Of a stretch of DNA of 34,933 bases, positions 16,612 through 26,108 are shown piece after piece. Location: positions 1-34,933 of the forward strand of contig CADCTL010000261.1 in NCBI GenBank assembly GCA_902805625.1, written 5' to 3'. Under the pieces are notes generated by a model, which searched no databases, was not told the DNA's origin, and was given only the letters and a program-made list of their open reading frames with translations. The translations under genes and the position numbers were made by a program. This DNA comes from an uncultured Acetobacteraceae bacterium (GTDB taxonomy: Bacteria > Pseudomonadota > Alphaproteobacteria > Acetobacterales > Acetobacteraceae). Positions within the stretch are counted from its first letter, which is position 1, and each line of letters opens with the position of its first letter.

Positions 16612-17010
16612 TCAGATCGCTATCCGGAGGACCGCGAGAGCCGAGGCCAATGCCAACAGGCTACATATGGTCTTCACGGCCAGGACCGCACCCATCCGGA
16701 GCCATTCTTGATTCACATAGTCTTCGAGGATGACTTGCATGCCCGCGGCGGTGTGGTGGAACGATAAGCCGATCGTAGCGAGCAGCAGCACCGCGTTGTG
16801 GGGCCGCGCGATCCAGGCGACCGTCTCGGCGTGCGACGCGCCGGCGAGCAGCGCGGCCGAGAGCGCGAACCAGAGGGTCAGCGGCAGCAGCAGAGCCGAG
16901 GTGACACGCTGGTGCCACCAGTGCATCGTCCCGGACTTCGCCGATCCGAGGCCGCGCACCCGCCCGAGCGGCGAGCGGAGCGTCGTGTGGTCCGCATATT
17001 CGTTGGCCAT
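16612..17010 (-). CDS. sdhD: Succinate dehydrogenase membrane anchor subunit
   Basis: The 132-residue protein has three transmembrane helices (about residues 37-57, 70-90 and 107-128). It helps bind heme b and ubiquinone in complex II. The expected heme His (H86, in [11 protein letters not shown]) and quinone-site Asp-Tyr (D97, Y98, in LEDYVNQEW) are present with the 12-residue His-Tyr spacing of E. coli SdhD. Located 13 bp after sdhC in the operon. The soluble N-terminus (about 35 residues, ending [12 protein letters not shown]) fits alphaproteobacterial SdhD. Confidence 0.95.
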   Translation of the reverse strand: MANEYADHTTLRSPLGRVRGLGSAKSGTMHWWHQRVTSALLLPLTLWFALSAALLAGASHAETVAWIARPHNAVLLLATIGLSFHHTAAGMQVILEDYVNQEWLRMGAVLAVKTICSLLALASALAVLRIAI

Positions 17011-17023
17011 GGTCCGCCCCTCC

Positions 17024-17470
17024 CTACGCCCAGACGATACTGGCGATGATCCAAGTCAGCAGCGTCATCACGACGGTGCCGACCAGGACGATGCGGCCGG
17101 AGCGGTAGGTGGAAGGGATGTCGTAGCCGTAGCCCGCGTCCCAGGCGAGGTGCCGCACGCCGTTCAACGTGTGGTACCAAGCCGCCCCGGTCATGCCGAA
17201 AAGGCCGAGGAGCCCGAGCCAGGAAGACATGAACCACTGCACGGTGGCAAAGGCCGAGGGCCCCGACGCCGCGGCCACCAGCCACCATACCAGCAACCCC
17301 AGGCCCACGCCCCAAGCCGCGCCGGTGATGCGGCTGGAGATGGACAGCGCGCTGGTGAGTTGGAGCATGTCGTAGACTTGCAGGTGCGGCGACAACGGCC
17401 GCTTGATGGTCGAGCCGTCGGTGCGGCGGCCGACCATGGTCGCCTCCCGCCCGTCCTGCATGATCGACAT
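17024..17470 (-). CDS. sdhC: Succinate dehydrogenase cytochrome b556 subunit
   Basis: The 148-residue three-helix protein starts with RPLSPHLQVY (24-33) and carries the heme-ligand motif YHTLNGVRHLAWDAG, in which H100 corresponds to E. coli H84. The quinone-site Ser and Arg are S43 and R47 in SISSRITG, but the usual His of SILHR is Ser (S46). The ATG at 17470 is used; an in-frame ATG at 17437 has a better-placed GGGAGG and would remove 11 residues. First gene of the operon, with a plausible promoter at 17523-17552. Confidence 0.95.
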   Translation of the reverse strand: MSIMQDGREATMVGRRTDGSTIKRPLSPHLQVYDMLQLTSALSISSRITGAAWGVGLGLLVWWLVAAASGPSAFATVQWFMSSWLGLLGLFGMTGAAWYHTLNGVRHLAWDAGYGYDIPSTYRSGRIVLVGTVVMTLLTWIIASIVWA

Positions 17471-17522
17471 GGGGTCTAGACTCCGGGTTTCGGTGGCGCG
17501 ATCGCGCGCGAATTCAGCGGGT

Positions 17523-17552
17523 CATCTATGGTGTCAGCCCCGAAAGCGTCAA
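17523..17552 (-). promoter_or_regulatory. Candidate sigma70 promoter of sdhCDAB
   Basis: On the minus strand, TTGACG (17547-17552) and TAGATG (17523-17528) are separated by 18 bp. This puts transcription start about 45 bp before the sdhC ATG. The pair stands out in an otherwise GC-rich gap. Read by eye only. Confidence 0.45.
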
Positions 17553-17624
17553 TCGGACGCGCCCACCAAGGCGCGCCCGGCGACCGGTAGGAAAGCGGAA
17601 GAAAGAGCGCGTCCGTCCTCGGGT

Positions 17625-17861
17625 TCAAGCCGCCGGCCGGAACGCCGGCAGCTGCTTTGGCTCGGCCTCGGGCTCAGGCGCTTTCATCACCACGCCTGAC
17701 GCTTCCTCCTCGGATTTCCGCATCATGATTGCCCCGGCGGCCACGGCGGCCAACGCGGTGGGCAGCGCCAGGTGGAGCGAGGCGCAGGCCGCCGCGAAGG
17801 CGCCCATCAGCGCCGTTGCGATCCATGCCCAATCCCGGAGACCGTCGAACAAACCCTGCAT
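17625..17861 (-). CDS. Small membrane protein of unknown function (78 aa)
   Basis: The frame from the ATG at 17861 encodes two closely spaced hydrophobic helices (about residues 13-27 and 31-46; IATALMGAFAAACASLHLALPTALAAVAAGAI), then a charged tail with MRKSEEE and a Pro/Glu-rich C-terminus. AAGGA 7 bp upstream supports this start over an earlier in-frame ATG. It lies between ribA/L,D-transpeptidase and sdhCDAB on the same strand, with 150 bp before sdhC, so it may be separate from the sdh operon. I do not recognise the family. Confidence 0.6.
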   Translation of the reverse strand: MQGLFDGLRDWAWIATALMGAFAAACASLHLALPTALAAVAAGAIMMRKSEEEASGVVMKAPEPEAEPKQLPAFRPAA

Positions 17862-17978
17862 GTGGAATCCTTCAGCGTGTCCGCCCGCAAGCGGGCGCGC
17901 CCAGTCCCACAACCTCGCATGCATTCGTTTCGGATTTCACACATTATCGAGAGGCGCCCGCCCCGCCGGCGGTTGCGC

Positions 17979-18476
17979 TCAGGAGCCAGGCGACACGAGG
18001 ACGCTGCGGAGGCCGGCCGCGAGCACGGCGCGCAGATCCGGTTCCGCGAGCGCCACGCAGCCCTCGGTGGGCGCGTAATCCGGGCGGGCTAGGTGCAGGA
18101 AGATGGCGCTGCCGCGGCCGCGCTCCACCGGCGCATCGTTCCAGCCTAGGACTCCGACGATGTCGTAGAGGGAGTCCTCGCGCCACATCCGTTCGTGCCG
18201 GGCCGGGTGCGGCAGGAGCACGGCGCGGTTGTAGTCGCGGTGCGCCGGGTCGTCGCACCAACCGTCGTCAGGCGACAGCGGCTCCACCGGGACGCGGCAG
18301 GCCGGGGCGGCCAGCCGATCGGCGCGGTAAAGGACGCGCCTCAGGGGCAGATCGCCGACGGGCGTGCCCCCGTCGCCCTCGCGCTTGTCCGCGCGCACGC
18401 CGCCCCGGCCGAGCGCGCAGCGCAAGGTCTCGCGGCCGAAGCGGAACAGACCGTCTGAGGAAACGATCGCTTGCAC
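17979..18476 (-). CDS. L,D-transpeptidase (YkuD) family protein without signal peptide
   Basis: The 165-residue protein has the YkuD catalytic motif: His in FLHLARPDYAPTEGCVAL (H128) and the nucleophile C140 in TEGCVAL, with the SLYDIVGVLGWND segment before it. The family makes 3-3 cross-links in peptidoglycan or attaches lipoproteins to it, usually in the periplasm. Here no signal peptide or membrane helix is visible at the N-terminus (MQAIVSSDGLFRFGRETLRC), as in a widespread short alphaproteobacterial subgroup, so location and substrate are unclear. The GTG start is 4 bp after the ribA stop, so the two are probably co-translated. Confidence 0.85.
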   Translation of the reverse strand: MQAIVSSDGLFRFGRETLRCALGRGGVRADKREGDGGTPVGDLPLRRVLYRADRLAAPACRVPVEPLSPDDGWCDDPAHRDYNRAVLLPHPARHERMWREDSLYDIVGVLGWNDAPVERGRGSAIFLHLARPDYAPTEGCVALAEPDLRAVLAAGLRSVLVSPGS

Positions 18477-18480
18477 CGGG

Positions 18481-19656
18481 TCAGGCCAGCAGGTGGCCGA
18501 AGCGGCGGGCCTTGGTCTCTAGGTAGCCGTCGTTGACGCCGTTGGGCGCGAAGGCGTGCGCTTCGCGCCCTTCCACGCGGATGCCGCAGGCGGCCAGCCC
18601 CGCCAGCTTGTTCGGGTTGTTGGTCAACAGCCTGACCCGCGGCACGCCGAGGTGCTCCAGCATTGCGGCGGCGACCCAGAAGTTGCGCTCATCGGCGCTC
18701 CAGCCGAGCGCCCGGTTCGCGTCCAGGGTGTCGAGCCCCCCGTCTTGCAATCGGTAAGCACGCAGCTTGTTCACCAAGCCGATGCCGCGCCCCTCCTGCG
18801 CCAAGTACAGCAGCACGCCCGCGCCCTCCTCCTCCATGCGGCGGATGGCCCCACGGAGTTGCGCCCCGCAGTCGCACCGGAGGGAACCGAGCAGATCGCC
18901 GGTGAAGCACTCGGAATGCAGCCGCACCAGCGGCACCTTACCTGAAAGCGCCAAGTCTTCCGGCCGGCCAACCAGGACCGCCAAGTGCTCGACGCCGCCG
19001 TCGGCCGCGCGGAAGGCGACCAGCCGCGTGTCGGGCGCGCCTTCGAGCGGCACGGCGGCTTCTGCGACCGGCCGCAGCGACGCGGCCACGCCCGCCGGGT
19101 AGGCGAGGACGTCGGCCGCCCCCGCCGCCAGCAAGTCCAAATCCGGCGACTCGCGCGCGGGCGCCGCCACGACGGCCGGCAACAGCCGCGCGAGTTTCGC
19201 CAGGGCCAAAGCGGCGGCGGCCAGCGGCGGCACGTCGCGCGTCGGTTGCGGGACGTCCGGCAGCACCAGTTCGACGGTCGGATCGGCCAGGCCGCGGAGC
19301 GTTCCAGGGGCGAGCAGGGCGGGCGAAAGGCGGAACGCCGCGACGTCCGGCGACGCCGGGGGCAAAGGCACCGCATCAGCCGCCGCCGCGCGCAGCGGCG
19401 TGGCGGTCCGCACCAACGCTGCCGCTCGAGTCGGCGCCACCAGCAGCATGGGTGAACCGACTGCGCAGGCCGCGATCTCGGCCAGTCCTTCAAGCCCGAC
19501 CGTCTCAGCGGCGGCAATCACCAAAACGTGACCGTCACCGCGCAAGAGCACGGGCGTGCCACGACGTAGATCGGATGCGACGCGATGCACCGACCGTAGA
19601 GACAGCGCCGCCGTATCCACCGGCACGGGATGTTTCGACCTCAATCTATTCTGCAC
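18481..19656 (-). CDS. ribA: GTP cyclohydrolase II with degenerate N-terminal domain
   Basis: The 391-residue protein ends in a complete GTP cyclohydrolase II domain (about 196-391), the first step of riboflavin synthesis, with zinc ligands C250, C261, C263 (HSECFTGDLLGSLRCDCG), YLAQEGRGIGLVNKLRAY, and the LTNNPNK/GREAH end. The N-terminal 190 residues occupy the place of the DHBP synthase domain in RibBA fusions but lack its acidic metal-binding and RPGH-like motifs. They are Ala/Leu-rich and probably inactive, as in other alphaproteobacterial RibA proteins. A separate RibB must then exist elsewhere. The GTG start is at 19656; upstream is a long AT-richer gap. The L,D-transpeptidase gene follows immediately. 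Confidence 0.9.
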   Translation of the reverse strand: MQNRLRSKHPVPVDTAALSLRSVHRVASDLRRGTPVLLRGDGHVLVIAAAETVGLEGLAEIAACAVGSPMLLVAPTRAAALVRTATPLRAAAADAVPLPPASPDVAAFRLSPALLAPGTLRGLADPTVELVLPDVPQPTRDVPPLAAAALALAKLARLLPAVVAAPARESPDLDLLAAGAADVLAYPAGVAASLRPVAEAAVPLEGAPDTRLVAFRAADGGVEHLAVLVGRPEDLALSGKVPLVRLHSECFTGDLLGSLRCDCGAQLRGAIRRMEEEGAGVLLYLAQEGRGIGLVNKLRAYRLQDGGLDTLDANRALGWSADERNFWVAAAMLEHLGVPRVRLLTNNPNKLAGLAACGIRVEGREAHAFAPNGVNDGYLETKARRFGHLLA

Positions 19657-19898
19657 GATCGATCGGCCGTAAGAATGCGGAACATGACGATGTACTCTGG
19701 AACTGATTTCGTATCATGGCACACTCGCAATATGGCGCGGCCAAGGCGTATATCATCGGCTTAGTTCGGATTCGGCAACTTGGCAGTGGCGTTTTCATAA
19801 TGGTTTCGATACAAAACGCGCTTGACACAGGTGCCTCAGCTTCGCCATCGAGCGGGGCTAAGATTCTGAGACTCGTCCCTTCCTGACTTGGAGATGGC
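19657..19898. other. AT-richer intergenic region between divergent ribA and response regulator genes
   Basis: These 242 bp are clearly richer in A/T than the surrounding coding DNA and must contain both divergent promoters. A consensus-like TTGACA lies at 19822-19827 facing the regulator gene, but no good -10 is found 16-18 bp after it. GGAAC occurs twice, at 19679 and 19699, exactly 20 bp apart. On the minus strand, TTGCCG and GATATA 18 bp apart could drive ribA. No FMN riboswitch fold or small gene was recognised. Confidence 0.4.
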
Positions 19899-20615
19899 AT
19901 GGCCGGCCCACGCCCCTTGCTGATTGTCGATGACGACGCCGCGTTGAGACAGACGCTGGCCGAGCAGCTCTCCCTTGATGGCGAGTTCTCGCCCGCCGAG
20001 GCCGAGACCGCCAAGGACGCGGAGGAGATGCTGACCGGCCCGGAATCCCGTTACGACGCCGTGTTGCTCGACATCGGCCTGCCGGACGGGGACGGGCGGG
20101 AGCTCTGCGCGCGGCTGCGCAAGCAGGGCCTCAAGATCCCGGTCATCATGCTGACGGGGGCGGACGCGGAGCAGGACGTGGTCAGGGGCCTGGACGCCGG
20201 CGCCAACGACTACATCGCCAAACCCTTCCGCCTGAACGAGCTGCTGGCCCGCGTGCGCGCCCAGCTCCGCGTGTTCGACAACTCCGAAGACGCGGTGTTC
20301 AACATCGGCCCGTACATGTTCCGGCCCTCCGCCAAGCTGCTGCTGGAGCCGGCCAGGAACCGCAAGATCCGCCTCACCGAGAAGGAGAGCGCGATCCTCA
20401 AGTTCCTGTACCGCGCCGCCGGCCGCCCGGTCGGACGCCAAGTGCTGTTGAACGAGGTTTGGGGCTACAACAGCGCGGTGACGACGCACACGCTGGAGAC
20501 GCACATCTACCGCCTGCGCCAGAAGATCGAGCCGGACCCGGCCAACACCCGTTTGCTGCTCACGGAAGGCGGCGGCTACCGGCTGGACGCGCACGCCGGG
20601 CAAGCGGCGGCCTGA
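19899..20615 (+). CDS. OmpR-family response regulator, orphan
   Basis: The 238-residue regulator has a receiver domain (about 6-120) with acidic pocket D11/D12, phosphoacceptor D58 (LLDIGLPDGDG), T86 and K108 (YIAKPFRL), and a C-terminal winged-helix domain (about 140-233; LTEKESAILKFLYRA, THTLETHIYRLRQKIE, LLLTEGGGYRL). Phosphorylation would switch DNA binding. No histidine kinase gene is adjacent, so its partner is encoded elsewhere. GGAG precedes the ATG. It is preceded by a long AT-richer promoter region and is convergent with gpsA. Confidence 0.95.
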   Translation: MAGPRPLLIVDDDAALRQTLAEQLSLDGEFSPAEAETAKDAEEMLTGPESRYDAVLLDIGLPDGDGRELCARLRKQGLKIPVIMLTGADAEQDVVRGLDAGANDYIAKPFRLNELLARVRAQLRVFDNSEDAVFNIGPYMFRPSAKLLLEPARNRKIRLTEKESAILKFLYRAAGRPVGRQVLLNEVWGYNSAVTTHTLETHIYRLRQKIEPDPANTRLLLTEGGGYRLDAHAGQAAA

Positions 20616-20642
20616 CGCCGCCACCCCGCCCCGAAGCTCTCG

Positions 20643-21632
20643 CTACTCGTCGCGTCGTGGCCGGGCCAGCAGCCGCGCCATCGCCTCCGCCACCGTCACG
20701 CGGCCCCCGAGCAGGTCCGCCACCGCTTCGCAGATCGGCAACTCGACGCCCGACGCCGTCGCGCGCGCCACGAGGGCCGGCGCCGTCGCCACCCCCTCGG
20801 TCACGCCGATCCGGCCGGCCAGCACCGAAGCCAAAGCCCGACCGCGGCCGAGTTCGAGGCCGAGCGACGTGTTGCGGCTCCCCGGCCCCGCCGCGGTGAG
20901 CAGCAGGTCGCCGAGGCCGGACAGCCCGGCCGCCGTTTCCACCCGGCCGCCGAGCACCACCGCCAAGCGGGAAATCTCGGCCAAGCCGCGCGTCACCAGC
21001 GCGGCTCGCGCGTTCTCGCCCAAGCCGGCGCCGATCACCGCCCCGGCCGCTATGGCGATGACGTTCTTCGCCGCCCCGCCCACCTGCACGCCGACCGGGT
21101 CGTCGCTGCCGTAGAGCCGGAATCCGGGCGACCCCAGCAGCGTCGCCGCGCCCGCGCGCAGGCCGGCGTCAAGCCCGGCCACCACCGCTGCGGCGGGCAG
21201 GCCGGCGGCGACTTCGTGCGCGAAGTTCGGCCCCGAGAGCACCGCGGCGGCGAGGCCGGGCCGGATCTCGGCCGCCAACTCCAACGGCAGCTTGAGGCTG
21301 CCCCGCTCCACGCCTTTGGCGACAACGACCAACGGCGGCGCACCGGACGGCAGCGCGGCCAGCGCAGGCCGCAGGTGCTGCACCGGCACCGCCACCACCG
21401 CCAGGGCGGCGCCGGACAGCGCCGCCTCCGCGTCCGCCGTGGCCTCGACCGCGGGCGGCAACGCCGCGCCAGGGAGGTGGCGGGCGTTTTCCCGCGTGGC
21501 TTGCATAGCAGCGGCGCGCACCGGATCCCGCGCCCAGAGCGAGACCCTCCCCGCCCCCGCCCGCACGGCCTGGATGGCCAGCGCCGTGCCCCACGCCCCC
21601 GCGCCCAGCACGCAGATGCGTTCGCCGGCCAT
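20643..21632 (-). CDS. gpsA: Glycerol-3-phosphate dehydrogenase [NAD(P)+]
   Basis: The 329-residue cytosolic enzyme reduces dihydroxyacetone phosphate to sn-glycerol 3-phosphate for phospholipid synthesis. It shows the NAD(P)-binding ICVLGAGAWGTALA (6-19), the AVVAVPVQHLR segment, LSGPNFAHEVA (132-142), catalytic K189 in GVQVGGAAKNVIAIAAG, and the C-terminal GLSGLGDLLLTA. The ATG at 21632 follows GGAGGAGTAGG; the longer open frame upstream is read-through of rlmJ sequence in another phase. It starts 2 bp after the rlmJ stop, so the two form one operon. Confidence 0.97.
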   Translation of the reverse strand: MAGERICVLGAGAWGTALAIQAVRAGAGRVSLWARDPVRAAAMQATRENARHLPGAALPPAVEATADAEAALSGAALAVVAVPVQHLRPALAALPSGAPPLVVVAKGVERGSLKLPLELAAEIRPGLAAAVLSGPNFAHEVAAGLPAAAVVAGLDAGLRAGAATLLGSPGFRLYGSDDPVGVQVGGAAKNVIAIAAGAVIGAGLGENARAALVTRGLAEISRLAVVLGGRVETAAGLSGLGDLLLTAAGPGSRNTSLGLELGRGRALASVLAGRIGVTEGVATAPALVARATASGVELPICEAVADLLGGRVTVAEAMARLLARPRRDE

Positions 21633-21634
21633 CC

Positions 21635-22474
21635 CTACTCCTCCGCGATTCGGGTGATGGCCCAGCCCTGGCCGGTTTCGCCCCCGTCCAGACGGCCCAG
21701 CAGCGCGGACAGGATGCCGCGCGCTTCGGCCTCGAAGCCCCAAGGCGGGTTCGCCACCAACAAGCCGCACCCGTTCAGCCGCGCCGGGTCGGTCGGCTCG
21801 CGCAGCCACAGTTCCGCCGCCACCACGTCTCGCAGCCCGGCCGCCTCGACGCTCGCGTGGAAGGCGCGGACGGGCGCCCGGTGCTTGATCGGATACCAAG
21901 CGGCCTGCACCGCGCCTCGGAAGCGCCGCGACACCAGCGAAAGACCCGCGGACAGGCGTTCAAACTCGCCGGGCTGCTCGAAAGGCGGGTCCATCAGCAC
22001 CAGCCCCCGCCGCTCCGGGAACGGCGTGAGCGCCCGCAGCGCTTCCCAGGCGTCGCGCCGATGCACCGCAACGCGCGGGTCGGCGCGGAAGCGGGCGCGG
22101 AAGCGGGCGCGGAGCGCCGCGTGCTCCCCGGGGTGGAGTTCGACGCAGACCAGCCGGTCCTCCGGCCGCAACAGCGCCCCGACCAAGGCGGGCGAGCCGG
22201 GATAGCTGGCCGGCGCCCCGGCCTCACGCACCAGCGCCGCGTAATCCGCGAGCGGCCCCTCCACGATGTCGAGGAGGCGGCCGACCCCCGCTTGCCACTC
22301 GCCGCCGCGCCGCGCCTCCTCCGAGCCGAGGTCGTAGGCGCCGGCGCCGGCGTGGGTGTCCAACACACGGAACGGCGCCGACTTGCGCGCGAGCGCCCGC
22401 AGCATCCAGACCAGCAGCGCGTGCTTCATGCAGTCGGCGAAGTTGCCGGCGTGGAAGGCGTGGCGGTAGTTCAT
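21635..22474 (-). CDS. rlmJ: 23S rRNA (adenine2030-N6)-methyltransferase
   Basis: The 279-residue SAM-dependent methyltransferase begins with the diagnostic MNYRHAFHAGNFADCMKH and has the SAM site VLDTHAGAGAYDL (37-49) and the catalytic DPPFE motif (D162). It methylates A2030 in 23S rRNA. The start is fixed by the conserved N-terminus. It is upstream of gpsA in the same operon. The coding region contains a 12-bp tandem repeat (22083-22114) that gives an Arg/Ala/Phe repeat near residues 122-131. Confidence 0.95.
   Translation of the reverse strand: MNYRHAFHAGNFADCMKHALLVWMLRALARKSAPFRVLDTHAGAGAYDLGSEEARRGGEWQAGVGRLLDIVEGPLADYAALVREAGAPASYPGSPALVGALLRPEDRLVCVELHPGEHAALRARFRARFRADPRVAVHRRDAWEALRALTPFPERRGLVLMDPPFEQPGEFERLSAGLSLVSRRFRGAVQAAWYPIKHRAPVRAFHASVEAAGLRDVVAAELWLREPTDPARLNGCGLLVANPPWGFEAEARGILSALLGRLDGGETGQGWAITRIAEE
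22083..22114. repeat. 12-bp tandem repeat, about 2.7 copies, inside rlmJ
   Basis: GCGCGGAAGCGG occurs at 22083-22094 and 22095-22106, with a partial third copy. It keeps frame and encodes alternating RARF-type residues, so it may vary in copy number without breaking the gene. Confidence 0.8.
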
Positions 22475-22705
22475 GGGCGGCGAAGGGAGGGCTGTCGCCA
22501 GCCGGCGGTGGAGACGGACTGCACCCGGAGGGCTATGGCCTAAACGCCTTCGTCACGCCAAGGACCACGGCCGACGGTCGGTGGCGGCGCCCCGGAGGTC
22601 TCGCGCACGGCCGTCGAGGCGCCTCGGGCCGGAATGGCGGCTCAGGGCAAATCGACGCCTCCGGACGTTCCTGCACCGCGGCGGTCCGCTTCGAGCGGGG
22701 CGCCG

Positions 22706-23092
22706 TCAGGCGCCCACCGCGGGCTGTGCCACGATCGCGTTCTGCAAGTTCTGCACCCAACTGTTGTAGTTCCGGTGGATGGCATTGCCGTCGTAGTCGA
22801 GGTTGCTGCTCGAGACGTAGCGGATGCTGAAGCGCTGCGTGTCGTAAGGGATGTCCACCACGGCTTGGTGCGTGCGCAGGTTCAGCATGCCGCGCATGAG
22901 GCCGGGGCCTTGCGGCTCCATGCGCCAGCCGAGCCCCGCACCGGCCCGGCGGATCTGGTCGGCGCGCTGCGAAAGGGTGCCGCGCCCGATGAACTCGCCG
23001 CCCCCTTCCTGGATGGGAGCCGTGCGCGTGCAGGCTGCCAGCGCCGTGGCGCTCAGGGTGGATAAGATCAGTCCGCGTCGAGTTGCCGTCAT
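22706..23092 (-). CDS. Putative lipoprotein of unknown function
   Basis: The 128-residue product starts MTATRRGLILSTLSATALAAC, a lipoprotein signal with a LAAC lipobox (Cys at about residue 21), so it should be lipidated and held in the periplasm. The mature part contains GLGWRMEPQGPGLMRGMLNLRTHQA and YDTQRFSIRYVSSSNLDYDG, a pattern shared by small conserved proteobacterial lipoproteins without known function. The ATG at 23092 has AAGG 6 bp upstream. Flanking gaps of about 230 and 200 bp suggest it is a single transcription unit. Confidence 0.75.
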   Translation of the reverse strand: MTATRRGLILSTLSATALAACTRTAPIQEGGGEFIGRGTLSQRADQIRRAGAGLGWRMEPQGPGLMRGMLNLRTHQAVVDIPYDTQRFSIRYVSSSNLDYDGNAIHRNYNSWVQNLQNAIVAQPAVGA

Positions 23093-23290
23093 GGCGCCCT
23101 TCAAACGAGCCGCGCCCCAGAGGTGTCAAAGACGATCGTAGCCGTGGCGAAGTCAGGGGCAGTTCCGGCGCGGAGCTTGCCCGTCCGGAAACGGACCCTC
23201 AACCCTGCCAATGTCGGACCCGAAAAGATCCTTTCGTCCTCCTCACCGCGAGCCTACTCGCACTATGAGCAGCGATGCCGCCAAAGCGGG

Positions 23291-24006
23291 TCAAAGCCTG
23301 TTGACGCAACATGTCGCGCCACGGCGTGCCTCTTCCGGCACGCACAGCGCGGCGATGGCCGGCGCCACCTCCGCAGGCTGCCGCAGCTTCGCCGGGTCCT
23401 CGCCGGGCATGGCGACGGCGCGGAGCTGGGTGGCCACCGGGCCGGGGTCGAACAGCGACACGCGAAGCGGCGTGCGCGCCGTCTCCGCGGCCCAGGCGCG
23501 GACCAGATGCTCCTGCCCCGCCTTGCCCGCGCCGTAGAGGCCCCAGTAGGCGCGCGGCTCCGTTGCGACCGCGTCCGTCAGCACCACCGCGCGCCCGGCC
23601 GGCGCGGCGCGCAGCGGCGGGTCGCAGCTCCGGATCAGGCGCCAGCAGGCGGACAGGTTCACCGCCACCGCTTCCTGCCAATCGCGCGGCTGGATGTGCG
23701 CCACGGGCGTGAGCTTCGCCAGCACGCCGGCGGCGTGGACGAGGACGTCGAGCCGCCCGAACCGCTCCACGATCGACGGCCCGAGCATGTCGAGCTTCTC
23801 CGCCTGCTTCGTCAGGTCGAGCGGCAGCAAGGTCGCCGCCCGGCCGCCGGCGGCGCGGATCGCATCGTCCGTCTCCTCCAGCCCGCCCTGGCTCCGCGCC
23901 GTCAGCACGCAATGCGCGCCCAGCCGCGCCAGCTCCACCGCCACCGCCGCGCCGATGCCGCGCGACGCGCCCGTCACCAGCGCCACCGAGCCGGCGAGCG
24001 GCTGCG

Positions 24007-24010
<4 letters not shown>
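23291..24010 (-). CDS. Short-chain dehydrogenase/reductase with atypical active site
   Basis: The 239-residue SDR has the cofactor motif VTGASRGIG (12-20), NAG-equivalent HAAG (92-95), N118, and the YxxxK pair Y159/K163 (YWGLYGAGKAG). The catalytic Ser expected 13 residues before Tyr is Asp (D146, in VVLTDAVAT), so activity may be altered or lost. It overlaps the purF stop by 4 bp (ATGA) and ends the radA-cvpA-purF operon, a placement common in alphaproteobacteria. Substrate is unknown; the WGxY segment resembles YciK-type SDRs. Confidence 0.9.
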
Positions 24011-25506
<1,496 letters not shown>

Positions 25507-25513
25507 GGGGTTC

Positions 25514-26074
25514 TCAGGTCCGGTTCCGGGACGGCGGGCGCACCAGGTCGTTGAAGCCCGGATCGGGCAGGGACGGCGGCGCCACCAGCCGGGCCCGGTA
25601 GTCCGGCGGCAGCCTTTCCATCAACCACCGCGCGCCTTCGGCGACCACCGGCAAAGACCGCGCTTCCCGCACCGGGTCCGGCCACCGTTCCGGCTCGGAC
25701 AGGACCACGCCGCCCAGGATGTAGGCGACGACCACAAGGAATGCACCCCGCGCCAAGCCGAACACCATCCCGAGCGCGCGATCCGTGCCCCCGAGCGCGG
25801 AGTCCTGCACCCGCCGCGCGACCACGGCGATGATGACCTTCAGGACCAGCAGAACCGCCAAGAAGGCGCCCGCGAGGGCGATGGCGTCGGCGATCCAGGG
25901 CGTTTCCACCGCTTCGAGGAGGAACGGGGACAGCACAGGCTGCAACGCCAACGCCGCGAAGGCGGCGCCGACCCAGGCCCCGATCCCCAGCACCTCCTGC
26001 ACCAGTCCCCGAAACAGCGCGACGATCGCCGAAAGGGCGAGCACCGCCAGCACCACGCCATCGACCCAGTTCAT
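25514..26074 (-). CDS. cvpA: CvpA family membrane protein
   Basis: The 186-residue protein starts MNWVDGVVLAVLALSAIVALFRG and has four predicted transmembrane helices (about 3-22, 30-48, 62-84 and 101-122) with the typical FRGLVQEVLGIGAW loop, then a hydrophilic C-terminal tail ending in PDPGFNDLV, a common end for alphaproteobacterial CvpA. It is linked to colicin V production and envelope homeostasis, but the molecular role is uncertain. The position between radA and purF is conserved. Confidence 0.93.
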   Translation of the reverse strand: MNWVDGVVLAVLALSAIVALFRGLVQEVLGIGAWVGAAFAALALQPVLSPFLLEAVETPWIADAIALAGAFLAVLLVLKVIIAVVARRVQDSALGGTDRALGMVFGLARGAFLVVVAYILGGVVLSEPERWPDPVREARSLPVVAEGARWLMERLPPDYRARLVAPPSLPDPGFNDLVRPPSRNRT

Positions 26075-26108
26075 CGCGGCGGCGACATAGCGGAGGGGGC
26101 AAGGAAAG

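Noticed and set aside
14393-16711. A 772-codon open frame on the plus strand opposite sdhA and parts of sdhB/sdhD
   Set aside because: It mirrors strongly conserved genes on the other strand; its His/Val/Arg-rich product has no domain. Typical of high-GC antisense frames.
17883-17898. Palindrome CGCCCGCAAGCGGGCG in the leader of the small membrane protein
   Set aside because: Short stem common by chance at this GC content and without a T run; not called a terminator.
19679-19725. GGAAC boxes as general-stress (EcfG) promoters
   Set aside because: No CGTT-like -10 element occurs 16-17 bp downstream of either box.
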